Shown piece by piece: positions 25,701 through 35,969 of a stretch of 64,000 nucleotides of DNA. Position numbers and translations under genes: made by a program. The notes beneath the pieces are model-generated. The model was not told the origin of the DNA. It did no database searches and saw nothing but the letters and a program-made list of their open reading frames with translations. This stretch comes from Seison nebaliae (Eukaryota > Rotifera > Pararotatoria > Seisonacea > Seisonidae). The first letter of the stretch is position 1. Each line of letters begins with the position of its first letter. The stretch lies in assembly GCA_023231475.1 (NCBI GenBank), contig JALJEE010002072.1:1-64000 (forward strand), written 5' to 3'.

Positions 25701-28700
25701 ATTTCGATGAATTCCCAAAAAGAAATTCCTCTAAACAAATTTCTGGTAAATTATCGACTTTGAGGAATGTCTCTAATGGGAAATGTTCATCGAATATTTT
25801 ATCTTGCAAATAATCAGATAATCGATCGGAATTGGAGGAGCGAATTGCTTCGAATAAATTCTCGTCGATATCATCGATGAGGAGATCGAGTAAATTGAAA
25901 GCGATTTGTGGATCGGAATGAAATTGATCTTGTAAAATATTGGCAAATTGTTCGTTGATATAATCGAAGAGAATCTTCTTTGGAATACTCCACAATTGTA
26001 TGAGTTGATGGAAATGTTGACGGAGATGATTGACCAAATTTGGATAAGAATTTATTGAACGAACCAATTGGAGATATTGGAGTCGTTCCGTCTTCTTTCT
26101 TAAATGAAAGAAATTATAAGAGAAATTTGACAATTCTGATGGATAATTGAAGAGACGTTCATCATTCGATGATAAAAGACAAAATGGAAAGAATCGATTA
26201 TGATGGACGGTTTGTTTTCCATAAGAATTTTTCAAATAAAAAAATGAATCGAAATAAAAATCTTCGAGAATCATTTTGAGCATCTCTTCTTTCTCTTTCA
26301 ACATTTCCAATAACTGAACGAATTTCACTTCAAAATGAATTGTTTGATATAAATCGAAAAATGATTTCAATGAATTCGATCGGCCACTCTCGTCCATGGG
26401 CGAGATTTGACAATCGAAATAATTCTTATTCCATTCCAAACATAGTGATGTGGTATCGATATAAACTGAATGACAATGCGGAAGGAAGAACGAATACGAT
26501 TTCCTGATAAATAGAGAGGTAAATTGATGAATTTCTTTCAAATGTTTCAATTCGATTAGAAATCGAACAGGAATTTTTTCCTTCAATTCCATGAGAAATC
26601 CGACGAAAAACAACACGAATTCTTTCAAATTTCCCATCAAAGTTTTGTGATGATTTAACTCTGGAAATTTTTCTAATCTCTTTAAAAAATTGGTGGCATA
26701 TATGAGAATTGAGAAGTCGTTGATTAATTCGATAATAAGTCGAGAATTGTCGAAAGGAAATTTATTGAGAATTCTCGATGATAATTTGGAATGAATTGCC
26801 AATTTCTCATTGATCAATTGATGAGATGAATCGATTTGTTCTCTTAACGAATTCTCATTTACTTCTCCCGTTTCCAATAAATTGTAGGAATTTGAATATG
26901 AGATTAAACTTCGAATTTTATTAGTGAGAAGAAATAACAATTGTTGCCATTCTCTCATTAGTTGAATGAGATGAATGGAATTAATAAATTTGATGGAGGA
27001 GTTGTGAATAATATGAAATTGATTGAAATGATTTCTCGCAATAAATCTCATAAGTAATCGATTATATTTGAATTTCTTTCCTGATAATTTATTGGATAAA
27101 TAAAAGAATCGTTTCCTGACGACGGAATGACTCAGAAATAATTGATGGAGAATCTCGTTCATAACGACAAGTGAACGAGAAGAATAATTCAATTGAATCA
27201 TCAAAATGAACATTCGATTGGGCAGAAGATATTGATGAGATAAAACTATTGACAAATATTTCCATTCTCTTAAAAGTGACAAGAGAATTGTGGAGAAGAT
27301 GTCATGCAATTTCAATGATTGTAAATCAGTCAATCCAATGACAGTGCCACCTGATGGGAAAAGTGTGAAATAAATGAGATTCTTAAAGAATTCCTCAAAT
27401 ATATTTTTTGAAGATAATCGAAGAAATAATCGATGTAATGTCAAAAGTTGAGAAGATTTCATTTGATTGTTTGGATGATTATTTAACGATTTATCATCAT
27501 CCGAAAGAAGTGACATCATAAATTGTTGACGAAAAACTTTCTGTCGGAAACATCTCTGTAAGTTCTCCACTTTCCCAATAAGATGAGTAGACGTGTTGGA
27601 GGGAGTGAGAAGATGATTGAGAGAATTGATGATAATACGAATTTGATGAACACGTTTCATTTCCCAATGAGTGAAGAAATGAAGTGAACAATTGAAATTG
27701 TTTCTATAATTCAATTTGATTAATGAATTCTCATTCTTCAACAACTTCACCATTGGTAATGAGAATGGAGTCATTTCTAATTCATTTTTCATCATTTGTT
27801 GATCTTCTTCTTTTTTCTCCAATGATAATGATGGTTGATAAACCATCTTTAATTGACTCATTCCACTATCATTATCTAATCGATCAATCGTCACAAGATA
27901 ATTGATGAGATGACGGATATTCATCTCTAATCGATGATCCAATCCGAACACTTTCGACAACGTTAAAGGTTCAATGTAGAAATTTTGAGAAACCATCTCA
28001 CCGGTATCCGTATTATATTGTTGAGGTGACTTCATCATAATTTCATCTTTCTCCGTTCCTCCTCCTCCTCCTCCTCCTCCTCCTGTTTCCAATAAATGAA
28101 GATGTTGATGAGGAAATGAATTATTTCTAGTCATCGCTGACGATGTGGCTGATATCATAAATTGATGATGCTGATGATCAGAATAATGTGGATGTGGTCC
28201 CATATAATTGGCATGTTGAAATTCTTCTTTGGGATAGTAGGAAGTTTTTGAATCTTTTCCCGTCATCGAATATTTCATTTGCTGATTCATTATCTCTCCA
28301 TTGGAAAGAAGTGTCGCTGATTGTTCGGACATATGTGGAGGGAAATGTGTGGAAGATCGTGGTGGTGATCGAACATTCTCCGAATGTACCTTTTCTCCAT
28401 AGACATCAGGAGGTATTAATGTCGGATTAATTCCGGAAGAGGCATACGCTTGAGGAGGAACCATGAAATTTCGAGGCATTCCTGATGGTATTCCTGATGG
28501 TATACCGGTGGAATGATGAATGAACGGATCATTATTTCGCTCACTTGTTGAACTGGATTCCGATCGATATGTCGATGAATGTGACGATGATGATGACACC
28601 GTTGATGATGAGCGTCCACTCGATTCATCGTCTGAATCATTATCATATGATCGATCTCCGTTTGATGATGATGAATGTGAAGAAAATGATGAACCAGATG

Positions 28701-29439
28701 AAGAGGATGAATTTGATCTGGATGATTGTTGACTACAATCCTTCAAATCGTCTGATAATCTCGATGAATTTCCTTTTTTCGATGTGACACGGAGACTTTC
28801 TTTTCTTGTCGATGGATTCTCATCGAAATCATCTCGAGATTTCTCTTTCTGAGAACAATGTCTCGAATCATAATCATTCGACATTAACGGTTGTGGTTGT
28901 GGTTGTTGTGATGATGATGGGAAACTTCTTAAATCGAAATCATTATGATGATAATCGACATCATGTTGTCGTTTCTCTAATAAATTCTTTCTATCTTTAT
29001 CTTTCAATTTCCCATCGAAATATTCGTTCAATCTATCTAATGAGAATTTACTAATGAATAAATTTCTCTTTTTCCAATTGTCATTTTTCAGAAGAAATCG
29101 ATCGATTTTATCGTTCACATAATAATTCTTCTCGACAACTTGAAAAGTGAAGCGAATTTCTATAAATTCTATATTATTATCCATTTCAACAATAATTCCA
29201 TTCAAAACGACCTTGTATAAATCTTCAGCATTGATATTGTCACCCTTTTTCACTTGGGACAAATCGACAAGTCGAAGACTCATCAATTTACCTTTGGAAC
29301 ATCCGAAAATGTTGAGGGTGGTGGAAGGAATCTTCTTTTTAAAATCTCTCACTTCCAATCCGACGAGTACAGAAGAATATTCCAATGACATCTTCTCATT
29401 CGACGTGAAAGAGCGGTTGATTGAATATCGTTCACTCAT
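19756..29439 (-). CDS. Giant single-exon protein of 3227 residues, function unknown
   Basis: One uninterrupted frame of 9.7 kb from MSERYSINRSF to a stop at 19756. No typical signal peptide or membrane span is visible. Regions in order: an ordered N-terminus (about 20-165); a Ser/Asp/His-rich disordered part with a ten-Gly run near residue 455; a long helical Leu/Ile/Phe-rich part (about 490-1290) resembling an alpha-solenoid; a very charged part (about 1340-1890) with imperfect RxxxKDLDEKN-type repeats and Arg/Asp/Glu stretches; a second helical part (about 1930-3000); and an acidic/Ser tail ending with an RGRGF-containing segment. This plan of solenoids plus RE/RD-rich and RG-ending disorder fits nuclear RNA-processing scaffolds. 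Virilizer (the m6A writer scaffold) came to mind, but its conserved N-terminal motif is not evident here. I therefore do not name it. The lack of introns over 9.7 kb is unusual beside its intron-bearing neighbours. Confidence 0.85.
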   Translation of the reverse strand: MSERYSINRSFTSNEKMSLEYSSVLVGLEVRDFKKKIPSTTLNIFGCSKGKLMSLRLVDLSQVKKGDNINAEDLYKVVLNGIIVEMDNNIEFIEIRFTFQVVEKNYYVNDKIDRFLLKNDNWKKRNLFISKFSLDRLNEYFDGKLKDKDRKNLLEKRQHDVDYHHNDFDLRSFPSSSQQPQPQPLMSNDYDSRHCSQKEKSRDDFDENPSTRKESLRVTSKKGNSSRLSDDLKDCSQQSSRSNSSSSSGSSFSSHSSSSNGDRSYDNDSDDESSGRSSSTVSSSSSHSSTYRSESSSTSERNNDPFIHHSTGIPSGIPSGMPRNFMVPPQAYASSGINPTLIPPDVYGEKVHSENVRSPPRSSTHFPPHMSEQSATLLSNGEIMNQQMKYSMTGKDSKTSYYPKEEFQHANYMGPHPHYSDHQHHQFMISATSSAMTRNNSFPHQHLHLLETGGGGGGGGGTEKDEIMMKSPQQYNTDTGEMVSQNFYIEPLTLSKVFGLDHRLEMNIRHLINYLVTIDRLDNDSGMSQLKMVYQPSLSLEKKEEDQQMMKNELEMTPFSLPMVKLLKNENSLIKLNYRNNFNCSLHFFTHWEMKRVHQIRIIINSLNHLLTPSNTSTHLIGKVENLQRCFRQKVFRQQFMMSLLSDDDKSLNNHPNNQMKSSQLLTLHRLFLRLSSKNIFEEFFKNLIYFTLFPSGGTVIGLTDLQSLKLHDIFSTILLSLLREWKYLSIVLSHQYLLPNRMFILMIQLNYSSRSLVVMNEILHQLFLSHSVVRKRFFYLSNKLSGKKFKYNRLLMRFIARNHFNQFHIIHNSSIKFINSIHLIQLMREWQQLLFLLTNKIRSLISYSNSYNLLETGEVNENSLREQIDSSHQLINEKLAIHSKLSSRILNKFPFDNSRLIIELINDFSILIYATNFLKRLEKFPELNHHKTLMGNLKEFVLFFVGFLMELKEKIPVRFLIELKHLKEIHQFTSLFIRKSYSFFLPHCHSVYIDTTSLCLEWNKNYFDCQISPMDESGRSNSLKSFFDLYQTIHFEVKFVQLLEMLKEKEEMLKMILEDFYFDSFFYLKNSYGKQTVHHNRFFPFCLLSSNDERLFNYPSELSNFSYNFFHLRKKTERLQYLQLVRSINSYPNLVNHLRQHFHQLIQLWSIPKKILFDYINEQFANILQDQFHSDPQIAFNLLDLLIDDIDENLFEAIRSSNSDRLSDYLQDKIFDEHFPLETFLKVDNLPEICLEEFLFGNSSKLSRQFQEDFPLTCEKLSSTITSTKTMEKKEEEVIEGIYLHFQKGKNSFEMKKGMKMESMKLATSLSRLFRMTKEKNMKTIKTTFEMYEWKMEENKKKKKEERKRLKNLKMMKRERMKKLMNEKKMNEKKKLIDNRLIEKETIRTVRSTQKLSCDNESSQSKRYPCENISNHYDNVKQMIRVDGNDYNSKKRNDSYRNFSKEIRNDSYRKDNQKRENRNEQRRESYRSEKDDRKESYRNDKEEWNECYWTEKELERHSKRNRNGMEIRKEEKKDIYQKDNRNDLYRNDNYRIVKEDNRKDVECETNNWTKFRKDLDERMILKEIRNDLEEKHNRRDVRKDLDEKNFCRDNRNDFEEKINRRDVRKELDEKNHCRENRKEVEEKNNWREVPRDHKIERRRLTTTSTTSSSTGKKSMEEISFNCVITNDSLRAFDNRVKDNELLINEKETFRDLPPLINHLDGPTTTTTTSILTSSTNNLEFLDNNRNFNRRRHHYDQLDVMIQKDDDKIRHRSTFLSNDLKSTRKLSDSKKSYEHRFDSRKHSIRDDSGGKRRRENERSKHLRESDRPKRGRGDNDRHRTVRSRLSGRDKNNRNKGRNMKTERILNKDNYIESIQNLDGMDLMMEEVMSDGMMVEDNQSTTSNQKEKHQIPYKKLRRMKMMKKIFHLWRSIDCRTIPKDFNMKQKRLFKHLSKTLLIILDDSSILSTFTTLESFYSSSNDNVDGIPSNGSDEILKFLFRLLLPLNERIDENYLDVNQLLNENNLMGKYEEIDEDEMEIGNGKKNLKSKHQLTDCLFNHLLHQIHDDYKSINSLSKSICCRLVDRLIFDIDIDGKFFLDHSADIKSICEKNLLSANLIRLFQENNFSFLKMKKTMIELNRNRLIIDNEWMLLFDFILRVFYQKCLQVMSLENDVKCNFSSKYLNVEFIDNLTRTVKRLIDRMMKCFLMETKEFRQMIEIRFMDRMLKDVRMFLNIFSNYLQFSRRFVAKNLIETKNSFNFIRKCFVENFVEIGFHLYQLVTMRNLNDFQIIVDHSNFHIFGDGNVAYQQLPFVWNLFLENIELLYYVTSENDNDELMEDENNRYFGERKHINLILRKLFVTFDFDPINLEASLILLGNLLLRIEVKEKDLKLFIPYLQHIDHYLPIIFESQSNSLKNSFQFFLRSFVSISSIFNEFILRIFLQHIFNRIKSKDNSKELMNEKEKFKGRQREKKENGNREHFINYSHLFNIIDDFTLKELFNLKNCDDNIITSIYFCRKFILDDEEPLIVEYELLEDLIKCIHHSSIVRLRLLSLINGETNGEMRRRSKKNKIISTLIRMLLESSGMGEKENEMLLISNFIKNIIVPEMTVCDNENLNESIYYNQLSPTTLFMFLRISLNHILSIKNDFTPINLSIRSIYLEILDKLIFVNYNESEGNSEKNRNYLIYISPLRSLYLFKCLEEVKKDDVPILYRQIVNQMDGSNAENIEQFVRTLFTFYCRLIRMEEERGSIIYKLWRHGHLNDDESIELDYNYFGKCRTILMDGYEEELEELMKLFLLDQLSERMRNYLRKCSKVEDGMKVPCDESKNDEENRRKHMANMDKIEIQHLLQEKILSHIKYSIHTSEEVKERKDEKKNFQRINLVDIMSTVPMYNLLLTTVETERIKLFIALFLYQQFIASTFATMDNGIIIENCINAYQDHIRKYRLTPILDLRGDLINSFELPSNHHHSNQKFRNILTELLDDAKFRDEVDEEHEKNFQLFPDIPSEIIDWQIAELTSIHHLQSKQPNRNRTKEEKKHQKDLTRYIALMKDEENSDLNESDTTESSFTSSDVDLEHLMVNGKLLDEKKRSNTQSSKKKDGEKIVDDETTNGDMTTDGKNKDEKEIIGKADEFIQPKDENDPKPSFPPQESERQHTQDNFMMRSLVQREKMFPKRGGHHQSKTLRRLKSSLDSSDGSCSIRIPSKYAFVAPLRGRGFVSNQQPSSMIPGISGTASAMKTYETFQS
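24540..24790 (-). repeat. Internal coding repeats, charged 16-residue-type units
   Basis: Within the giant ORF, four or more imperfect copies alternate between RRDVRKDLDEKN and RNDFEEKINRR type units. The DNA repeats too (ATTATC/CATCTC-type blocks about 48-96 bp apart). These repeats create long false antisense frames on the + strand at 24526-25277. Confidence 0.7.
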
Positions 29440-30600
29440 TCTTCAAATCTCTCCAATCCAATTAACGAACACTGAAAATATAATAAAAGAATTCTATTAT
29501 TATTCGATTTCAATTTTGTTCATTTAAAATTCTCCAACTATTTTCTTCTGTTTCATTCCTCATTCATTCTCATCATTTACTCATTATCACAAACAAATAC
29601 TTCTTCAATTATAAATTTCAAATTTTCAGCTTCTATTTCATCGTCAGAAATAACATTTTTAATTAATGGCTCACATTTTTTCTTTCCCAGTTTACCATTG
29701 TAGCTATTGTTTAACTTCAATGTGAGAGAATGGAAAAAAAATTTCATTATCTAATTCCAACGGGAGAACGAATCAACGATGATTTTTATTCCTAAATTTC
29801 GAGTTCTAAGCTCCGAAATTGAGAAAAGGATTCACAAGTCAGTTCCTGATTACTTGTGACAGCAAATATGTCCCCACGTAGACATGTTTGTCAATTAGTA
29901 CATACGTTGTGGAATGTGAATCCATGAAGTATGATGCGAATGAATGCGATGAAGAAATAAGATGGCAATTAACAGAATTTACTGTTACATTTAAAAGGTA
30001 TTTTTCAGACTTTCCAATCAATTTCAACCTTCTAAAACACAAACTGTGCTCTTAATTCCGCAAATATTTTCTGATCCACAGATGATAACAGTATATAAAA
30101 ATAAAAATCAAATGATAATACATTATCATTATTATTATCATTATGCGAACTGTATCGTTCGTACTTAGCAGTCAGGGAAACAACATCTTAGTGCTGGATG
30201 AAATATATTCATTTTATAAAAGAAAGACCTATTATTCTAGAAGCACCGCCTAGACCTGCAGTCGAAGGAAAACTCATAAATGTAAAGTTAGTGTATGTCT
30301 TACGCAAGAAAGAAAAATCCAAGCAATCAACTATCAACATTCGCACGAACCGGATCATTTGCCCGTTAAAAAATTGAAAGCGAAGAATGTCATCAACGAA
30401 ACATCGAAGGCAAAGGCCGAACATTGCCAAAGAAACAGAAGAGGTTCAAAATACATTCGGGAGAATTTCGTCGGTTAAGAGAAATATTAGAAAAAAACAG
30501 TCCAAATCATCCCCAGAATTCGAAGATGGAATCAAGTATTTAGAAGAAAGTTACTTCATTTATCTAAACAAAAAAGTTGTGGAAAAATTACCAAACAATT
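29440..30600. other. Upstream flank of the giant ORF; left part of a Tc1 element may begin here
   Basis: 29440-30100 shows no coding signal and probably holds the promoter and 5' UTR of the minus-strand giant gene. From about 30240 the sequence becomes GC-richer and carries open + strand frames, including a Lys/Arg-rich 98-codon frame at 30387-30683. It may be the diverged N-terminal half of the transposase that follows. I could not find the left terminal repeat. Confidence 0.4.
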
Positions 30601-30625
30601 TTTGTTTATTCGCCCATGGAACTTT

Positions 30626-31525
30626 TGATGGAGCACCGCCGACCACATTAAGAAAAGAAGGGAATTCGCCGAGAAAACTTTAAGAGACCCTCCAGAATGG
30701 TCCGGCGTCGTATTCAGCGACGAGAAAAAGTTTTCCCTTAACGGACCTGACGGAAATCGTCACATTTGGAGGGTTGAGGGTGATCAAATGAATGTGGGAA
30801 TACGAACGGGATCGAAAAATCACAGAAAATCGGTGATGGTGTGGGCATGTTTTTCGGCCAAAGGTGTTGGTCCCATAGTTCGGGTTTCAGGGAGAGAAAC
30901 AAGTGTTTCATATATTAAGATGCTAAAGAAACATCTTATTAAATATACAGATGTAGAATTTCCTGGTGGATTTGTTTTTCAGCAGGACAATACATCCATT
31001 CATCGAAGCAAATATGCAACGGAGGAATTGGAAAAAGAGAATTTGTCTCTGTTAGAGCATCCAGCGAGATCACCCGACCTGAATCCCATTGAGAACTTAT
31101 GGGGAATATTATCCAGAAGAGTTTATGGTGGACCGGAAGCTTTCCATACGGAAGACCAATTGTGGGGGGTGATTGAAGACCAATGGACCAAAATAGAACC
31201 GAATATCTGCGAGAATTTAATTAATTCAATGCAGAACCCGATATATGGACGTCCTAAAAGAAAAGGGCAAATGGACAAAATATTAAATTTTTTAATCCTA
31301 ATAAAATTTAACATTTTTAATTTTTTTCCTTAAGGTGTCCGAGAATCAATCATACACTGAATTTTCGAAAAAGCCAAATAATTTTGGGTTAAATTCATCT
31401 TTGAGAAAAGTTATTTTGTGAATTTTTTAGTTCATCTATTATCAATCAAACTGCATAAAAATCAAAGATTAGTAATATATAATAAGACCTAAAAGCCGAT
31501 GTCCGAGAATCAATCGAACATACTG
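30626..31525 (+). mobile_element. Tc1-type DNA transposon with intact catalytic half (DD34E)
   Basis: The transposase frame is open from just after a TGA near 30626 to the stop at 31331-31333. It reads VFSDEKKFSLNGPDGNRHIW, VMVWACFSAKGVGPI, GFVFQQDNTSIHRSK and SPDLNPIENLWGILSRRVYG. The three catalytic acids are in SDEKKF, QQDN and PIEN, with 34 residues between the last two, the DD34E spacing of Tc1. The N-terminal DNA-binding half is not in this frame; a related piece in another frame lies at 30387-30683, so at least one frameshift separates them. The right end is ATACTG at 31525 followed by a TA. It holds two direct copies of TGTCCGAGAATCAATC at 31336-31351 and 31500-31515. No matching left end was found, so the copy is probably inactive. 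Confidence 0.85.
31336..31515. repeat. 16-bp direct repeats of the Tc1 right end
   Basis: TGTCCGAGAATCAATC occurs at 31336-31351 and again at 31500-31515, 164 bp apart. This is an IR/DR layout with wider spacing than the element at 18.3 kb. Confidence 0.8.
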
Positions 31526-31527
31526 TA

Positions 31528-32530
31528 TGTACATCAGTTACCAAATGCCCGTATACGCAGTTAGAGATAGTTTGTAAGAGAAGAAATACTTTCATTCATT
31601 TTCTTAGGGATCGTGGACAGAATTCGATGTTCGAGCAAACGAAAAATATAAAGTGCGAAAATCGAATTTAGTTCAATGATATATTAATATAAATTTAACG
31701 ATTATTATTCAATAATGAGTTGTACAATTGATTCTCGTAATCTCGATGAATGACGATATAATTCAATTGAAGATTATGTGCAAAATTCTTCAACTTATTT
31801 TTAGTGGATAATCGATACATTGATTGAGACATGTCCGATAGAAGATATCCTGACTAAATGTTGATTTGGATTGTACCTAATTTGTACCATGATAAGTATC
31901 AGCAAATTGCATCATTATTTTCATATTTCTCATAACCATCAGTTTTCGTATTGTATTTATATTTAGACAGACAATTTATATCATTCATTCATTCTCAATA
32001 AATTTTTATTTGCTGCTTCCGGAGGATCAATCGGAATCTTACTTTCACAATCACCCACATTTCTCAATTTCCTATTATTTATTATCGACGCATCTTCCGC
32101 GTCCTAGACAAAAATGAAATGCAAATCGTTAATAAATTTTATTAAAATAATAAAATAACAAAAATCATAATTTAGTTGTTTTTCTGCAACGGACACATTA
32201 ATTGTGAGAAATTTATTAAAATATAATCAAATTATGAGACAATAGAAATTTGTAAGAATTGGTTTTTTTGAAAAATATGAATTGTGAATGAATGAATAGT
32301 AGCACGAATAATGGATATAATGAAAATAATGAGATATGATTGTTTTATTCTGTGGATTAATGAAATATTAGACATATTTTAAGATAAGAGTTTATTGAGA
32401 TTGTACAATACGTATCATCAATATAACTGCTGAATGATATGTTTGGATGAAGATGTAACGAATGAAGAATAAAATGTTAATGAATGGAAAAGAAAGGTAA
32501 ATTGATGAATATTCATTTTATTGGACTGAT
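31528..32530. other. Intergenic stretch
   Basis: Nothing recognised. It lies between the transposon end and the Siah gene stop; the right part should be the Siah 3' UTR. Confidence 0.4.
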
Positions 32531-35387
32531 TTAGCTCAATCGATGAATAGTTACATTAATGGCTAGATTTCCTGCATCGGCAAAATCTTTCGCCGTTTTA
32601 CTATCGAAGTAAAAAGAATGACTACTGTGGACAGCATGATCAAAACCATCAACAATATTCCAACAATTCGACTCCCAAGAAAGTTGTCTCGAATCTTTTT
32701 TTAGTTCCAATTTATATGTGAAATTTTCGGCTTCTTTTTTTGTACCGAGAATTTGTACGATGGCATGGAATGAAGATTTTGAGTTTTTCTCATTTAATTC
32801 TTTCTCTAAAATTAACATAAACGTCTTCTTATAACATCGTTGCAACATGACCCAATCAGCCCCGCCATGTAAATCGATTTCGGTTACCAGAAATACGATT
32901 TCTGGTCCTGAAAACAGTTAAAATTAAAAAAAACTTAAGCTGGAAAAAGAACCTGTCAATGTTGTTATAGCTTTGTGTTGTGAATGGATGTGTGTCAAAA
33001 TATCCGGAATCCGTCCTTTCCACTCACACAAATTACCAGGGCAAGGACATTGGAATGTTCTATAAAATTGTATAGAGAACTGTAACTGAAAATTGTATAA
33101 TGAAAATATTAACCGATATTGACAGTATTTCTGATGTTTCACAATTTCATTAAATGGCAGTGCCACTCGACATCCACCTGACGCATAAATGCAAGCGGTG
33201 AAGATTAATGATGCGATTTTCTCCAAAGCTAAATTTCTTATTTCATCTTCAAATTTAAATTTTAAAAAATTACAATGATAAAATGGATTAATTGTAACTT
33301 AATCCACCACGACAAACGGGACAACTGGTCAAAATTGGTCCGCATTCATGACAATATATATGTCCACTGTTACATTGATAAATTGGATGAGTGACACTCT
33401 CGAAACAAACGGGACATTCGAACACGCCCATAATATCTTTATACAATTTATCATCAGTCTCATTCACCAATTGATCGTTATTGTTATTATTGTTATTGAG
33501 AGCGGAGAAACGACATTGGAGACATCTGAATTCATCAATTTCTTCAGTTTGTACACTTTTGATTTCAGTTGAAATCTTTCGCTTCTCCTGTTGATTTCGT
33601 ACAGTTTCTGAACGATTGAATGTTGTCATAACAGTTTGTACAGTTGTGGTATTGGTGAGAGAAGATGATATTGGTAAATTATTATTATTTGGAACAGCTT
33701 TAGTTGGCGGTGATTGTTGATGGACAATCATTGATGTAGTCGAAGGAGTATTGGATAGATTCTGATCATTATTTATTTTTCGTCCATTACCATATGATTC
33801 AGTATTCATTTGTCCTGTTAATGATGATGCAGTTGGTGGTGCTATTAATGACGTTGATGATGAAGATGATAATGACGATGTAGATGAAGATGATGATGCA
33901 GATGATGATGCAGATGATGATGAAGTGAACAATGGTAAATTGTTCATAAAAATATTATTGAAATTTCCTGATGTTATTGTTGGTGCGGCAGATGATGAAG
34001 ATGAACTATTTTTATGACTATCATCCAACGACATGAGAACTGTATTAGTTGTTGCATCGACTTTCTTTAATTTACTCTTATTATTTGATGATGTTGATAA
34101 TGACGACTGATCTTGAATTCTTTTCATCGTATGTTTTTCTGTGATAGCAGTTTCTGTTAATTGTTCTGTAACATCATTCGATTTCATCAATGGAACAATT
34201 GACGATGATGTCAATGGAGCTCCAGTGGATCCATTTGTTATGGTAGCAGTTATTTCCATCGGATTGAAATTAGAATCGTTAGAAGTGATGGATTGATTTT
34301 GTTGAATTAAATTATTTTGAATAATCGGATTCTGATGGAGAAGATCTTGATCATCATCACCAGACAAGTTATTATCTCTTGGAAGAATGTTGTTTAAAGA
34401 TTTGTTTCGAGCAGTTTGTTTCTTCAAAAAATCTTTCGACAAATATTGTTCTACACCCAAACTTCGGACGAAATCTTCATTTGAACAAATATCATTAGTC
34501 GTCAAAAATTCCGGAACATTTCTCTTATGAATGGATGTTATTGTTGTTGTTGTTGATGGGAGTGGATTCACCATCATCTCAACATTGTTGTTGTTACTAT
34601 TATTATTTTTATTGTGCAAATAACTATTTTTATTTTCGTTCAACAGATTTGTAGTTAAAGTTTCCGAAATGAGTTTAGTCGGATATCCAGTTGAGGTTGT
34701 GATTGAGAAATTATTCGGATAATTCATTTGTTCAGTGGATTGAGTAGCATAAGGATTATATCCGCTAACATTCCGTCGACTCTTACTGAAAACATTATTT
34801 TTCAACATTCGAAGTAGTTCGATTTCGGATGAGATACCGTTCGAACCGAATTCATTTTCATTTATATCATTCTCATTCAAATTGATCGATTGTCTCAAAA
34901 TTATTTGTCGAGAACTTTGACGAATTTTTTCATTGATTAATTCATTAATTTTCATCTGCAATTTATTCGTGTTCTCTTCCGTATGTTGTCCTCCCACGTA
35001 CTGATTTTCATCCACCAATGATGGCATAATTTTCGAATTCTTCAATCGATTCTCCAAATTCGTCAAATTCGACGATGATTGTGGTCCACTACTCATCGTC
35101 ATAATTGATGAGGCTGTCGATATTGATGAGAGACTCGTAGAATTGAGGAATGATTGTGTCGATGTCGTACCGGTATTAGAGAATAGAGTACATGGAATAG
35201 TCGTCGATTGATTAGGGAATAGTCCGTTCATTTCCGAATCACAAAGACACTCTCTCTCCGATAATTGCGTCAAATGACCATTCTCAGTATTATTCTCATT
35301 ATTTACATTGTTCTCTAAGCAATCATTGTCTGTTCCACGATTCATCATTCTTGCAATCTTAAAACGATGTAGATGTTCATTCATCAA
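32531..35387 (-). CDS. sina: Siah/seven-in-absentia E3 ubiquitin ligase with long disordered N-terminal extension
   Basis: Four exons: 35387-33299, 33246 to about 33113, about 33060-32955 and about 32910-32531. Splicing reads RGGLNEIRNLALEKIA across the first intron and YCQYRTFQCPCPG across the second, both matching Siah. The first 645 residues are Ser/Asn/Thr-rich and disordered. Then comes a RING (ECPVCFESVTHPIYQCNSGH, CHECG, CPVCRG), a SIAH zinc-finger pair (ACIYASGGC, CPCPGNLCEWKGRI, THIHSQHKAITTL) and a substrate-binding TRAF-like fold (VDWV-type ADWVMLQRCYKK, FHAIVQILGTKKEAENFTYK, AGNLAINVTI). Typical Siah proteins have about 280-310 residues, so the head triples the length. It would ubiquitinate substrates for proteasomal decay, with targets bound by the C-terminal fold. 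The start is the first Met of the long frame; a shorter start nearer the RING cannot be excluded. Confidence 0.93.
33840..33930 (-). repeat. Serine/alanine-coding triplet tract
   Basis: GAT/GAA-type triplets on the + strand code a run of serines broken by alanines in the Siah head. Confidence 0.7.
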
Positions 35388-35969
35388 GAAACTGAATTCA
35401 TCTAAAACTTTTCCTTCTAATTTCTTTTATGTAGAAAATTTGGATGAACAATATAATTTCTTTAGAATTTTATTGTACAAAATAATATATAGAAAATAAA
35501 TACTAGAATAATTTTTAAATTAATCATCCAAATAAATTATTGGGAAAAACAATTGGAGAAAAATATTTCTTCGAAAAAACATAGTCGATATAATTGTCAT
35601 TATATTGATTTGAAGAATTCGTCGAGACTATTTCAAATTATGAAATTGACCATTCCTTTGTTTTTTTTCTAGAATATCAATATCTCTATTTAATCGCCAA
35701 TCGATAATTATTATTAATCAGAAATGGTTTTAGTTAATTCCACATATTTAAAAGAAAGCTCTAAACTTCCAATCGATTCCTCATCGACTTAGAAATTAAA
35801 TTTAAAAATATTATTATTTACATTAAAGATTGAACGTTTTTAAAAAGATTTTTAATTCGAATATTTTTCCTTCTGAAGCAAATTTTAAAGTTTTCTCGAA
35901 GAATTAAAGAGCATCTTCTCCAGAAGAGAAATTTAACGAAATTAATTCGTTATCGAATAATTTGGGGGA
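35388..35969. other. Divergent promoter region between Siah (-) and LSm8 (+)
   Basis: A 580-bp gap between two genes transcribed away from each other, so it must hold both promoters unless 5' exons were missed. I see no distinct motif beyond AT-richness. Confidence 0.5.

Noticed and set aside
19756-29439. Naming the giant ORF Virilizer/VIRMA
   Set aside because: Only general layout and the RGRGF-type tail fit; the conserved N-terminal segment of Virilizer is not visible.
30060-30110. ACAGTATAT block as the left end of the second Tc1 element
   Set aside because: Only the first few bases match the right end; the inner TCGGACA block is absent.
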